A DNA stretch of 52,524 nucleotides from an uncultured Flavobacteriales bacterium (GTDB lineage: Bacteria; Bacteroidota; Bacteroidia; Flavobacteriales; Crocinitomicaceae): contig CAMLLB010000026.1 in the NCBI GenBank assembly GCA_946480815.1, positions 1-52,524 of the forward strand, read 5' to 3'. Each line of letters begins with the position of its first letter. Positions within the stretch are counted from its first letter, which is position 1. This document shows positions 41,931-49,468 of this stretch, one piece after another. The notes below the pieces were generated by a model, which was given only the letters and a program-made list of their open reading frames with translations, made no database searches and was not told the origin of the DNA. A program made the position numbers and the translations under genes.

Positions 41931-41995
41931 TGATATACATCATGCTGAATCATGACACACCTCATTTCTCTTCGTTCCGATCCGTTCTAATTTTG
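41931..41995 (+). promoter_or_regulatory. Fnr/Crp-type tandem-box promoter of the DoxX operon
   Basis: Distal box TGATATACATCA (41931-41942), proximal box TGACACACCTCA (41953-41964), 22 bp apart, -7 element TAATTTTG (41988-41995). The proximal centre to last G is 36.5 nt, as in the other promoters. Predicted leader about 12-18 nt. Confidence 0.88.
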
Positions 41996-42011
41996 CCTTA
42001 AAACAATTCCA

Positions 42012-42437
42012 ATGGAAATGATCGAACAATATCAGTATATCTCAGCAATCATGATCGCACGTGTGTTCCTGGGCTTTCTCTTTCTCTTCCAGGGATATGA
42101 TGCTATCGTCAACATCGGGATGAAAACGGTTATTAATACATACCAGGAACGATTCGTGAATAAGGGCATCCCACGGTTATTGACGTCATTCGTTGGCCTG
42201 TATACTTCCTATACCGAATTAATCTGCGGAGGATTACTGATTTTCGGGTTATTTGAATTCCCGGCACTTTACCTGCTTGGAATCAACCTGATCATAGCAG
42301 GGATCGGTTTCGGAATGAATCAACCGCTTTGGGATACCCGTAACGTATTCCCAAGATTGGCGCTGCTCCTTTTACTTTTAATGACTCCTCCCGAGTGGCA
42401 TAGTTTATCACTGGACCAACTATTCTTTAAACATTAA
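42012..42437 (+). CDS. DoxX-like membrane protein
   Basis: A 141-residue protein with four hydrophobic helices and the DoxX opening RVFLGFLFLFQGYDAI. Late residues LLLLMTPPEWHSLS end the last helix. DoxX proteins are small quinone- or thiol-linked membrane proteins whose reaction is often unclear. It is first in an operon with a universal stress protein, 11 bp downstream. ATG 42018 is an alternative start. Confidence 0.78.
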   Translation: MEMIEQYQYISAIMIARVFLGFLFLFQGYDAIVNIGMKTVINTYQERFVNKGIPRLLTSFVGLYTSYTELICGGLLIFGLFEFPALYLLGINLIIAGIGFGMNQPLWDTRNVFPRLALLLLLLMTPPEWHSLSLDQLFFKH

Positions 42438-42448
42438 AACATGGAATC

Positions 42449-43270
42449 ATGAAAAAAATACTTGTCCCGACAGATTTTTCAAAACTATCCATTAACGCTT
42501 TGAATTATGCGGTGCAACTGGCAAAAAGAACCGAATCGGAAATTTTGCTGCTGCATGTCTATTCCATACCTCTGTTGACGGAAGATCCTCCCCTCATTAG
42601 CACCAAACAATATTTGGAAGAAGGAGTCCTGGCCAGTCTGGAAAAATTAAAACAGTCGCTTGAGGAACTTGATCCCTCCCTGAGAATCAGTTCCGCTGCT
42701 AAGGTCGGAATGCCGGTAACCGGAATAATGGACTTCGCAAAAGACCAGCATGTTGATCTTATTATATTGGGTGCACAGGGAATTGGCTACATCCGGGAAC
42801 GGATATTGGGCAGCACAGCTTCAATGCTAATTCGCAAAGTGGAAACCCCTGTAATGGTTATCGACAAAAAAGTCACGTTCAAAGAACTCAAGAATATAGT
42901 ATTGGCGGTTGATCTTGCTGAAACGGACGACCAGGCAGTTTTAGCACCACTCAGGAAGCTTGCTGCAAAATTCCAGTCACATATTTGCATCCTGAATATA
43001 TTCACTGAAGCCAACATCATACCATCATTCGAGGAAATTGATGAAAGTTTCAGGTTAGAAAAGGCTTTAAAGCATACGCATCATACTTTTTTTGAGATGG
43101 AACATCCGAATGTGGTGATGGGAATTAATGATTTTGTCGAGAAAAATGACATTGACCTGGTAACGATTATTTCGCGAAAACATTCTTTGATCGAACGCCT
43201 TTTTAGCGAGCCATTGACCAAAGCAATGACCTTCCACAGTCACGTACCCCTGTTAGTCTTACACGAGTAA
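42449..43270 (+). CDS. Tandem universal stress protein
   Basis: A 273-residue protein with two UspA folds (about 1-147 and 148-273). The first has the ATP-binding pattern G108-x2-G111-x9-G121-S122; the second lacks it, so only one half is likely to bind nucleotide. USPs of this type support survival in low oxygen or growth arrest. Same operon as DoxX and the unknown 134-residue protein (13-bp gap). Confidence 0.92.
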   Translation: MKKILVPTDFSKLSINALNYAVQLAKRTESEILLLHVYSIPLLTEDPPLISTKQYLEEGVLASLEKLKQSLEELDPSLRISSAAKVGMPVTGIMDFAKDQHVDLIILGAQGIGYIRERILGSTASMLIRKVETPVMVIDKKVTFKELKNIVLAVDLAETDDQAVLAPLRKLAAKFQSHICILNIFTEANIIPSFEEIDESFRLEKALKHTHHTFFEMEHPNVVMGINDFVEKNDIDLVTIISRKHSLIERLFSEPLTKAMTFHSHVPLLVLHE

Positions 43271-43283
43271 AAAAAATACACCC

Positions 43284-43688
43284 ATGAAATTAACTATCAA
43301 CGACCAGCAAAGCATTGAACAAGTGCGGAGTTCATTTAATAAGAAATTCCCTTTCTTAAAGCTGGAATTTTTTTCAAAAAGACACGAACCAGGTGAGGCT
43401 TCATCACTGAAGTTTTTAATCCGGAAAGATGTGACATTGAAAGAATGCCGCACGGTGCATCATTCTGGTGAGATTACCGTTACCCCGGGAATGAAGGTGA
43501 GTGAACTCGAACAACTTTTTTGGACAGATTTCGGATTGGGAGTACAGGTATTCCGTAAATCCGGGAAGGTCTGGCTGGAAACTATTTTAACCGATACCTG
43601 GACATTGGCGGACCAAAATGCGGAAGGTGAATTCTTGAGTAAAGGAATTGAACCCGACGAACCTGAATATTACCAGGATCGCAATTGA
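43284..43688 (+). CDS. Unknown conserved-looking protein of the hypoxia operon
   Basis: A 134-residue soluble alpha/beta protein. It opens with a strand-helix pair (SIEQVRSSFNKKFPFLKLEFF), then has GEITVTPGMKVSELEQLFWTDFGL and VQVFRKSGKVWLETI, ending in an acidic tail. I think I have seen similar proteins beside USP genes in Bacteroidota but know no family name. Its place between USP and Hsp20 under a tandem-box promoter suggests a low-oxygen stress role. Confidence 0.7.
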   Translation: MKLTINDQQSIEQVRSSFNKKFPFLKLEFFSKRHEPGEASSLKFLIRKDVTLKECRTVHHSGEITVTPGMKVSELEQLFWTDFGLGVQVFRKSGKVWLETILTDTWTLADQNAEGEFLSKGIEPDEPEYYQDRN

Positions 43689-43723
43689 TACGGAATGTAT
43701 GTTTAATTTTAAATAAATGAGTT

Positions 43724-44161
43724 ATGAAACCAGTAAAAACATCCAAAAACGACGAGCTGACAGCTCCCACCTGGTCTGATTTCTTTACAGATCGCGTATT
43801 TTCGAACCACTGGCCTTTCCATGGAATAGACTTGTTCCCGGCAGTAAATATCAAAGAAAGTGATGAAGCATTTCACACTGAAATGGCAGTGCCGGGATTC
43901 TCAAAAAAGGATTTTAAGATTGATGTCGAGGGATCTCTTCTAACCATTAGTGCCGATAAAGAACATGAAACAAATGAATCGAACGAACACTACACCAAGA
44001 AGGAGTTCGAACGAAAATCATTCTCACGGACCTTCAATCTTCCTGAGAATATTAACGAAGACAAAATTGAAGCAATTTACAAAGAAGGGATGCTTCAATT
44101 GACAATTCCGAAAAAGGAAAAAACAAAACCAACCCCTAGGAAAAAGATCGCCATATCCTAA
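43724..44161 (+). CDS. Hsp20 small heat-shock protein
   Basis: A 145-residue alpha-crystallin protein. The domain covers about 43-133 (VNIKESDEAFHTEMAVPG, KKDFKIDVEGSLLTIS), and a C-terminal IPKKE IxI-like element follows. It is an ATP-independent chaperone forming oligomers. 35 bp after the preceding gene, with a strong hairpin 7 bp after its stop. A second Hsp20 gene lies at 48271. Confidence 0.93.
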   Translation: MKPVKTSKNDELTAPTWSDFFTDRVFSNHWPFHGIDLFPAVNIKESDEAFHTEMAVPGFSKKDFKIDVEGSLLTISADKEHETNESNEHYTKKEFERKSFSRTFNLPENINEDKIEAIYKEGMLQLTIPKKEKTKPTPRKKIAIS

Positions 44162-44168
44162 GTTGATC

Positions 44169-44191
44169 ACTGCCCGGAACCACCGGGCAGT
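44169..44191 (+). terminator. Strong hairpin between Hsp20 and TauE/SafE genes
   Basis: ACTGCCCGG-AACCA-CCGGGCAGT, a perfect 9-bp stem, followed by TCTCATTT. The weak T tract suggests partial termination or mRNA 3' end protection rather than a complete stop. Confidence 0.75.
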
Positions 44192-44211
44192 TCTCATTTA
44201 AAAAGAATAAT

Positions 44212-44949
44212 ATGCAGTTCTTACCCTTATTCGTTCTTCTTGCTCTTATTGCCGAAATTTTGGGTACGGTTGGTGGTTTCGGATCTTCCCTGTTTTTCGT
44301 TCCGATAGCCGGATATTTTTTTGATTTTCATTCCGTTTTGGGAATTACTGCACTTTTTCACCTGTCAAGCAACGTATCAAAGATTGCCCTTTTCAGAAAA
44401 GGCTTTGATAAAAAACTGATACTAACGATCGGTGTTCCGGCTGTGGTTTTTGTTATTGCCGGTGCTTTTCTAAGCCGATTCGTGAATTCGGTACTCCTCC
44501 AGGTAATACTATCGGTATTTATGATCCTTTTAAGTTTGATGTTGATCCTGTTCAGGCACATCCGGTTAAAACCAAACACCACCAACTCCATTACTGGAGG
44601 AGCTTTATCGGGAATTACAGCCGGGCTCTTAGGAACGGGAGGTGCAATCCGCGGACTGACACTTGCGGCATTCAATCTCGACAAGGAACGTTTTATTGCC
44701 ACATCCGCAATCATTGATTTAGGAATTGACCTGAGCAGAAGTGTGGTTTATTTCTCAAACGGGTACATGCACAAACACGATTATTACCTCATCCCTATTT
44801 TATTAATTGTAGGTATTACCGGAACATTTATCGGAAAAAAACTCCTTGCCCGTTTTTCCGAAGCCCAATTCAAATACATTGTACTGAGCCTGGTATTTAT
44901 TACCGGTTTGATTACCTTTATAAATGGTTTAAAACAACTTCTGAAATAA
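44212..44949 (+). CDS. TauE/SafE family membrane permease
   Basis: A 245-residue protein with about seven or eight helices and two related halves, matching TauE/SafE (ILGTVGGFGSSLFFVPIAGY at the start, AGLLGTGGAIRGLTLAAF in the second half). The substrate is probably an organosulfonate, sulfite or similar anion, but this cannot be assigned. It lies after a hairpin in the DoxX-USP-Hsp20 operon, and the next promoter's distal box begins right after its stop codon. Confidence 0.88.
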   Translation: MQFLPLFVLLALIAEILGTVGGFGSSLFFVPIAGYFFDFHSVLGITALFHLSSNVSKIALFRKGFDKKLILTIGVPAVVFVIAGAFLSRFVNSVLLQVILSVFMILLSLMLILFRHIRLKPNTTNSITGGALSGITAGLLGTGGAIRGLTLAAFNLDKERFIATSAIIDLGIDLSRSVVYFSNGYMHKHDYYLIPILLIVGITGTFIGKKLLARFSEAQFKYIVLSLVFITGLITFINGLKQLLK

Positions 44950-45014
44950 TGATGCGGATCATCTCTTTAAGAGATCAGTGTCATTTTCCATAAACAGAAG
45001 CCGCTTTAGCTTTG
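44950..45014 (+). promoter_or_regulatory. Fnr/Crp-type tandem-box promoter of the ATP-cone nuclease operon
   Basis: Distal box TGATGCGGATCA (44950-44961), proximal box AGATCAGTGTCA (44972-44983, first base off consensus), 22 bp apart, -7 element TAGCTTTG (45007-45014). The proximal centre to last G is 36.5 nt. Predicted leader of about 20 nt before ATG 45039. Confidence 0.82.
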
Positions 45015-45038
45015 TTCAGTAACACTAAAAACCTTGTT

Positions 45039-45833
45039 ATGGAACAACTTAGAATCATCCGGGTGTTTTCGTGGATCATTGCTATTCTGATTGGTCTGAC
45101 GAGTTCTTATGGTTTGCTTTCTCCCGGAGCATATTATAACGAAACAGCATCCTGGGCGGCTCAAGCAATGGGACAAGATCTGATCAACCTGTTTATCATT
45201 CCTTTTTACCTGTTCAGTACCTTATTGATGAATCAACGAAAAAACAGCTTTTCTTTGCTATGGATAGGTATAACCGGTTACTTTATTTACACCTTCGTAA
45301 TCTATAGTTTCGATATTCAATTCAACCGGATGTTTCTCCTGTACACCTCCATATTGGGATTATTGATCTATTCACTCTTTTTCTTTCTTTATTCCAACAA
45401 AAATAAGCTTCAGGTAGCGAGAACAAATTCCTTTCCGGACCAGTTAACAGGTGCTTACTTTGTATTCAATTCAGTTCTTTTTTGCGGTTTGTGGCTTTCT
45501 GTGATCCTGCAGGCAAACTTCTTTAACAGAGCACCCCAAAACTTAGAACTGCTTCCTACCAACCCGGTACACGTGCTTGATCTTTCAATCGTCTTGCCCG
45601 GAATTTTTATCGGAGGAATTCTATTGATCCAAAAAAAGAGATTGGGACATTTACTGGCACCCATCATCCTCACGTTTTCATTCCTGATGCAATTAACCAT
45701 GGGTGTACTGATGCTCATTCTCCGCGACCATGAACGGCAACCTTCAGAAATTGTTTGGTTTACATTCGGGCTGGCAACAATCAGTTTGATACTTCTTATT
45801 TTGAATCTTAGAAAAAACCGCATTTTGTCATGA
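45039..45833 (+). CDS. Polytopic membrane protein of unknown function
   Basis: 264 residues from the ATG at 45039; an upstream TTG at 45012 overlaps the -7 element and is rejected. About seven or eight helices, few charged loops, ending KNRILS. No family recognised. It is first in the operon with the ATP-cone nuclease, whose start overlaps its stop by 4 bp. Confidence 0.7.
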   Translation: MEQLRIIRVFSWIIAILIGLTSSYGLLSPGAYYNETASWAAQAMGQDLINLFIIPFYLFSTLLMNQRKNSFSLLWIGITGYFIYTFVIYSFDIQFNRMFLLYTSILGLLIYSLFFFLYSNKNKLQVARTNSFPDQLTGAYFVFNSVLFCGLWLSVILQANFFNRAPQNLELLPTNPVHVLDLSIVLPGIFIGGILLIQKKRLGHLLAPIILTFSFLMQLTMGVLMLILRDHERQPSEIVWFTFGLATISLILLILNLRKNRILS

Positions 45834-46684
45834 ATAATTCATTTCTGATCACCAAAGCCTCCGGCGAAAAAAGTCCTTTTTCAGAAGAAAAAGTTCGGAA
45901 ATCCCTTCGGAAATCCGGAGCGGATAATGAGCAAATCGAGTTGATTATCCAGGAAATCCGTAACCGGCTTTATGAAGGAATGTCTACCCGTGCTATTTAC
46001 AAAATTGCTTACTCTTTATTGAAATCGGGATCGCGCCATCATGCGGCACGTTATCATTTAAAATACGCTATCATGGAACTCGGCCCTTCCGGTTTCCCCT
46101 TTGAAAAATTCATCGCCGAACTCTTAAAAGCGGACGGATACAAAACCAGGACCGGGCAAATCCTTCAGGGAAAATGTGTTACTCATGAAATTGATATTAT
46201 TGCGGAAAAGGAACAGCACCAATTGCTGGTAGAATGTAAGTACCACAATCAGCAAGGAATCTCCTGCAACGTTAAAATCCCCTTGTACATTCATGCCCGC
46301 TTCAATGATATCGAAGCACACTCGCTTAAGAAAAATGCGGGCAACTCAAAGCAACGTCAGGGCTGGATCGTTACAAATACCCGTTTCACGGCAGATGCAA
46401 TTCAATACGCAGGTTGCTCGGGCCTTAAGCTGTTGGGCTGGGACCATCCTTTCGGAAAAGGCCTGAAGGACCGGATCGATCACCAGCGAATTTACCCGAT
46501 CACTTGTCTTACATCTCTTACAAGTGTTGAAAAACAAAAGTTACTGGAACTGGAAATTGTTTTATGCAGCGAACTATTAAAACGAACAGACCTGCTCAAA
46601 TCAATCGGGATAAAAACTATCCGTACCGCCACTGTCTTAAATGAAGCAAATCAGCTCTGTAATCATATCATTACTGATCACTAA
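45830..46684 (+). CDS. ATP-cone domain fused to an Mrr-like restriction endonuclease fold
   Basis: A 284-residue protein. Residues about 5-88 are an ATP-cone (ITKASGEKSPFSEEKVRKSL), the nucleotide-sensing domain of ribonucleotide reductases and NrdR. About 90-205 is a PD-(D/E)xK nuclease of Mrr type: FEKFIAELLKADGY, then D122 and E135-C-K137. The C-terminal about 75 residues hold a helical region with a helix-hairpin-helix-like look. I infer a DNA nuclease gated by ATP/dATP. Same operon as the beta-CASP hydrolase, 31 bp downstream. Confidence 0.85.
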   Translation: MNNSFLITKASGEKSPFSEEKVRKSLRKSGADNEQIELIIQEIRNRLYEGMSTRAIYKIAYSLLKSGSRHHAARYHLKYAIMELGPSGFPFEKFIAELLKADGYKTRTGQILQGKCVTHEIDIIAEKEQHQLLVECKYHNQQGISCNVKIPLYIHARFNDIEAHSLKKNAGNSKQRQGWIVTNTRFTADAIQYAGCSGLKLLGWDHPFGKGLKDRIDHQRIYPITCLTSLTSVEKQKLLELEIVLCSELLKRTDLLKSIGIKTIRTATVLNEANQLCNHIITDH

Positions 46685-46715
46685 CAGATTATAAACCGAA
46701 CAAAAGAACCTGGAT

Positions 46716-48110
46716 ATGGAAACGAATTTGACCATACAATTTTTCGGAGCGGCTTCAACCGTTACCGGATCTAAATACCTGCTGGAATTATCCGGTGAAA
46801 AAATCCTGATCGATTGCGGATTATTCCAGGGGTTGAAAGAATTGCGGCTTTTAAATTGGCAATCTTTGCCTTTTGATGTATCATCACTTGACGCGGTTCT
46901 ATTAACACATGGTCATTTGGATCACGTCGGTTACCTTCCTTTACTGGTAAAACAAGGTTTCAAAGGTAAAATTCACGCAACGGCACCGACTATTGAGATC
47001 GCCAAACTCATCTTAATGGATAGCGCAAAGATCCAGGAAGAAGACGCTGAACGTGCCAATCGATTCGGATACAGTAAACACGCTCCTGCCAAGCCACTCT
47101 ATACCGTGAAAGAAGCAGAAGCTGTATTTCCATTGTTCCAATCCGAACAGACAGATACATGGATCCGTATTTCAGCGCTTTTCACTTTTCGTTTCTGGTA
47201 TAACGGACACATTCTCGGTGCAACATTCATCGAACTGAAAGCAACTGATAAGACCCTGGTTTTCTCGGGTGACATCGGCAGGCAGGAAGATCCGTTGTTA
47301 TTTGCTCCTGAAAAACCGGAACGGGCAGATGTTCTATTCATCGAATCAACCTATGGCGGCCGCTTGCATCCTGCTAATCCGGAAATTCGCCTGGCAGAGA
47401 TTATCCAGGAAGCAGCAAAGAAAAACGGCACCATCATTATCCCGGTTTTCGCAGTAGAACGTTCCCAACTGTTGATGTTTTACCTGTGGAAACTGAAAAC
47501 CGAAAACCGGATTCCCGACCTTCCGGTTTACATGGACAGTCCAATGGGAAAGCACGTATTAACGATCTTTTCCAAAAACCCCGGATGGCATAAATTATCG
47601 GCCATGGAATCGGAACAAATCCTGGAAGAGATCCGGGTAATCAGCAAACAGGAAGAAACGATCAAACTTGCCAAAGATCATACACCGAAAATCATTCTTG
47701 CAGCTTCGGGAATGGCCACCGGCGGAAGAGTACTGACCTATTTCGAACATTACCTGGGGCAAAAATCGGCAACGATATTGATGGTCGGTTACCAGGGAGA
47801 AGGTACCCGCGGAAGAGCATTACTGGATGGTGCAGAAGAAATTAAAATGCGTGGGAAATACTGGCCTGTTCATGCAAGCTGTGTACAGGTTGAAGGCTTA
47901 TCAGCCCATGCTGACCAAAGTGAACTCATCGACTGGATCAGTGAACTGGAAAAAAGGCCGGAAAAACTATTTATCATTCATGGTGAACCGGAAAACTCAC
48001 TTGCCCTCAAAACAAAGTTGAAAGAAACATACGGTTTGGATGGAATTATTCCTGAGTTGAATGAAGCATATACGATACCGGTGCAGTTACCGGGTGAGAA
48101 TGAGAATTAA
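46716..48110 (+). CDS. Metallo-beta-lactamase/beta-CASP RNA-processing-type hydrolase
   Basis: A 464-residue protein. The metallo-beta-lactamase motif is H65-x-H67-x-D69-H70 (THGHLDHVGYLP), later metal ligands are in NGHILGA and SGDIGR, the beta-CASP motif A region is ESTYGGR, and SGMATGGR and SAHAD lie near the C terminus. This is the YSH1/CPSF-like exonuclease group (RNA 5'-3' or endonuclease). It occurs in low-oxygen stress clusters of other bacteria as well, to my knowledge. Last in the operon started at 45039. Confidence 0.92.
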   Translation: METNLTIQFFGAASTVTGSKYLLELSGEKILIDCGLFQGLKELRLLNWQSLPFDVSSLDAVLLTHGHLDHVGYLPLLVKQGFKGKIHATAPTIEIAKLILMDSAKIQEEDAERANRFGYSKHAPAKPLYTVKEAEAVFPLFQSEQTDTWIRISALFTFRFWYNGHILGATFIELKATDKTLVFSGDIGRQEDPLLFAPEKPERADVLFIESTYGGRLHPANPEIRLAEIIQEAAKKNGTIIIPVFAVERSQLLMFYLWKLKTENRIPDLPVYMDSPMGKHVLTIFSKNPGWHKLSAMESEQILEEIRVISKQEETIKLAKDHTPKIILAASGMATGGRVLTYFEHYLGQKSATILMVGYQGEGTRGRALLDGAEEIKMRGKYWPVHASCVQVEGLSAHADQSELIDWISELEKRPEKLFIIHGEPENSLALKTKLKETYGLDGIIPELNEAYTIPVQLPGENEN

Positions 48111-48113
48111 ATT

Positions 48114-48159
48114 CGATGTCGGACATCGACTGTAAAAATTTCAGCTAAAAAGAAATTTT
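48114..48159. repeat. Small inverted repeats after the beta-CASP gene
   Basis: CGATGTC-G-GACATCG (48114-48128) and AAAATTTC-N9-GAAATTTT (48135-48159), just after the beta-CASP stop. They may act as a 3' end structure; no strong T tract. Confidence 0.4.
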
Positions 48160-48208
48160 GTCACTTTTTCTGCAAATATTTCAGGCAACAGCTGAATGGC
48201 ATCTTGTT

Positions 48209-48221
48209 TGATATGAGATCA
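48209..48221 (+). promoter_or_regulatory. Possible relaxed Fnr/Crp-type box before the second Hsp20 gene
   Basis: TGA-N7-TCA, one base wider than the six true boxes, about 50 bp before the Hsp20 ATG. An AATTATTG candidate -7 element (48243-48250) lies at about the right distance. No second box 22 bp upstream. Weak. Confidence 0.3.
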
Positions 48222-48270
48222 TTAAGGTTAAATCCTTACTTAAATTATTGTTTAACTAAAAAAAGAGGTT

Positions 48271-48720
48271 ATGAATCCAGCAAAAAGGAACGGGAACAGA
48301 TTCCCGGTATTTTCCCCGATGTTCGACGATTTTTTTGGCCGCGAACTTTTTAACTGGGGAAACAACAATTATTCTTCAACAAGTACAACCATGCCGTCGG
48401 TGAATATCCGCGAAACAGCTGACAATTATGAGGTCGAGGTTGCGGCACCGGGTATGGAGAAAAAGGACTTCAAGATCACTCTTGACGGCAATCTGCTGAC
48501 GATTTCTTCTTCGAAGCAGCAAAGTAATGAAGAAACCAATGATCGATACACACGCAGAGAGTTCAGTTACCAGGCCTTTCAACGAAGTTTCGAACTTCCA
48601 AAGGATGTTGTTGATGAAGACAACATAAATGCCCGTTATGAAAACGGACTGTTGTACTTGTCCATTCCAAAAAAAGAAGAAGCGAAAAAGAAAGAGCCAA
48701 AAATGATCGAAATATCCTGA
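48271..48720 (+). CDS. Hsp20 small heat-shock protein (second copy)
   Basis: A 149-residue alpha-crystallin protein: FDDFFGRELFNW near the start, alpha-crystallin domain about 45-140 (VNIRETADNYEVEVAAPGM, KKDFKITLDGNLLTIS). Very similar to the Hsp20 at 43724 (shared KKDFKI...LLTIS and IPKKE). Single gene with its own terminator downstream. Confidence 0.93.
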   Translation: MNPAKRNGNRFPVFSPMFDDFFGRELFNWGNNNYSSTSTTMPSVNIRETADNYEVEVAAPGMEKKDFKITLDGNLLTISSSKQQSNEETNDRYTRREFSYQAFQRSFELPKDVVDEDNINARYENGLLYLSIPKKEEAKKKEPKMIEIS

Positions 48721-48795
48721 TCAGGCTAAAAAAATTCAAATGGCTGCCCTGAAAACCTTAACTTTTCAAGTCTAAGGTCAGAGGCCAAAAAAAAC

Positions 48796-48823
48796 AAAGG
48801 AGCAAGATTTTTCTTGCTCCTTT
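48796..48823 (+). terminator. Rho-independent terminator after Hsp20
   Basis: AAAGGAGCAAGA, T4 loop, TCTTGCTCCTTT: a perfect 12-bp stem followed by a T-rich run. It marks the end of the low-oxygen/stress region. Confidence 0.85.
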
Positions 48824-48868
48824 CATTTGTATTCGTTTTTTTCAATCTATTTACAAAAAATATTGAGT

Positions 48869-49126
48869 ATGGATGTTAAAAGACTTTCTGTAGAAGAGTA
48901 TGAAAAAGAATTTGGGTTTTCTCCAATACGATTATTGAACATGTTCTATGAACAGAAGCACTTACTGATTGATGCATTCGCCTCCCTTCAAAGGGCAGGA
49001 ATCATATCAAATGAAGTAAATGATGACTTACTCAATGAATATACACAGCTTGTTTTTAAGCACTTTCCTGAGATTCATCAGTCTCTTTCTCTTCCACAGG
49101 ATGAATCACAAAATGACGAAAACTAA
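48869..49126 (+). CDS. Small helical protein of unknown function
   Basis: 85 residues from the ATG at 48869; a longer TTG frame from 48827 overlaps the terminator. Almost all-helical and acidic at the C terminus. No family recognised. Its last 71 bp overlap the convergent gene at 49056-49373. Confidence 0.5.
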   Translation: MDVKRLSVEEYEKEFGFSPIRLLNMFYEQKHLLIDAFASLQRAGIISNEVNDDLLNEYTQLVFKHFPEIHQSLSLPQDESQNDEN

Positions 49127-49373
49127 AGTCAGATGTCAATGAAAGGCTTTTGAACATAATCAGGGTTTCATTATTCTTGACCAAGTCCTCAGCTAGTTTA
49201 GCTATTACAACGCTATCACCCTCAACTGTAATGTATTCTTCCTTATCGATAAGTTCATCGCCATTATAGCAATAGGTCAAGTGATATAAACCTCCTTTTT
49301 TTAATAATGAACTTACTTCTTTCGAAATTTCGTCTGAAGTAGTTGGTTCCAAATAACCGTATTTAAAATTCAT
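49056..49373 (-). CDS. Small protein of unknown function, convergent overlap
   Basis: A 105-residue soluble protein with a beta-rich middle (GGLYHLTYCYNGDELIDKEEY) and an acidic tail. No family recognised. It overlaps the 3' end of the plus-strand 85-residue gene by 71 bp, so one of the two could be regulated by antisense transcription, or one may not be a gene. Confidence 0.5.
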   Translation of the reverse strand: MNFKYGYLEPTTSDEISKEVSSLLKKGGLYHLTYCYNGDELIDKEEYITVEGDSVVIAKLAEDLVKNNETLIMFKSLSLTSDFSFRHFVIHPVEEKETDESQESA

Positions 49374-49468
49374 ATTCTGTGAATTAGTGTGAGCTTAAAA
49401 ATAGCAAACTTTTGGGTACGAGGTATCTCTCCTTTCTGAAGAGAAAAGAGTGGCTCAGGTTATTCACC

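Noticed and set aside
45012..45038. Upstream TTG start for the 264-residue membrane protein
   Set aside because: It overlaps the -7 element of the promoter; ATG 45039 is better.
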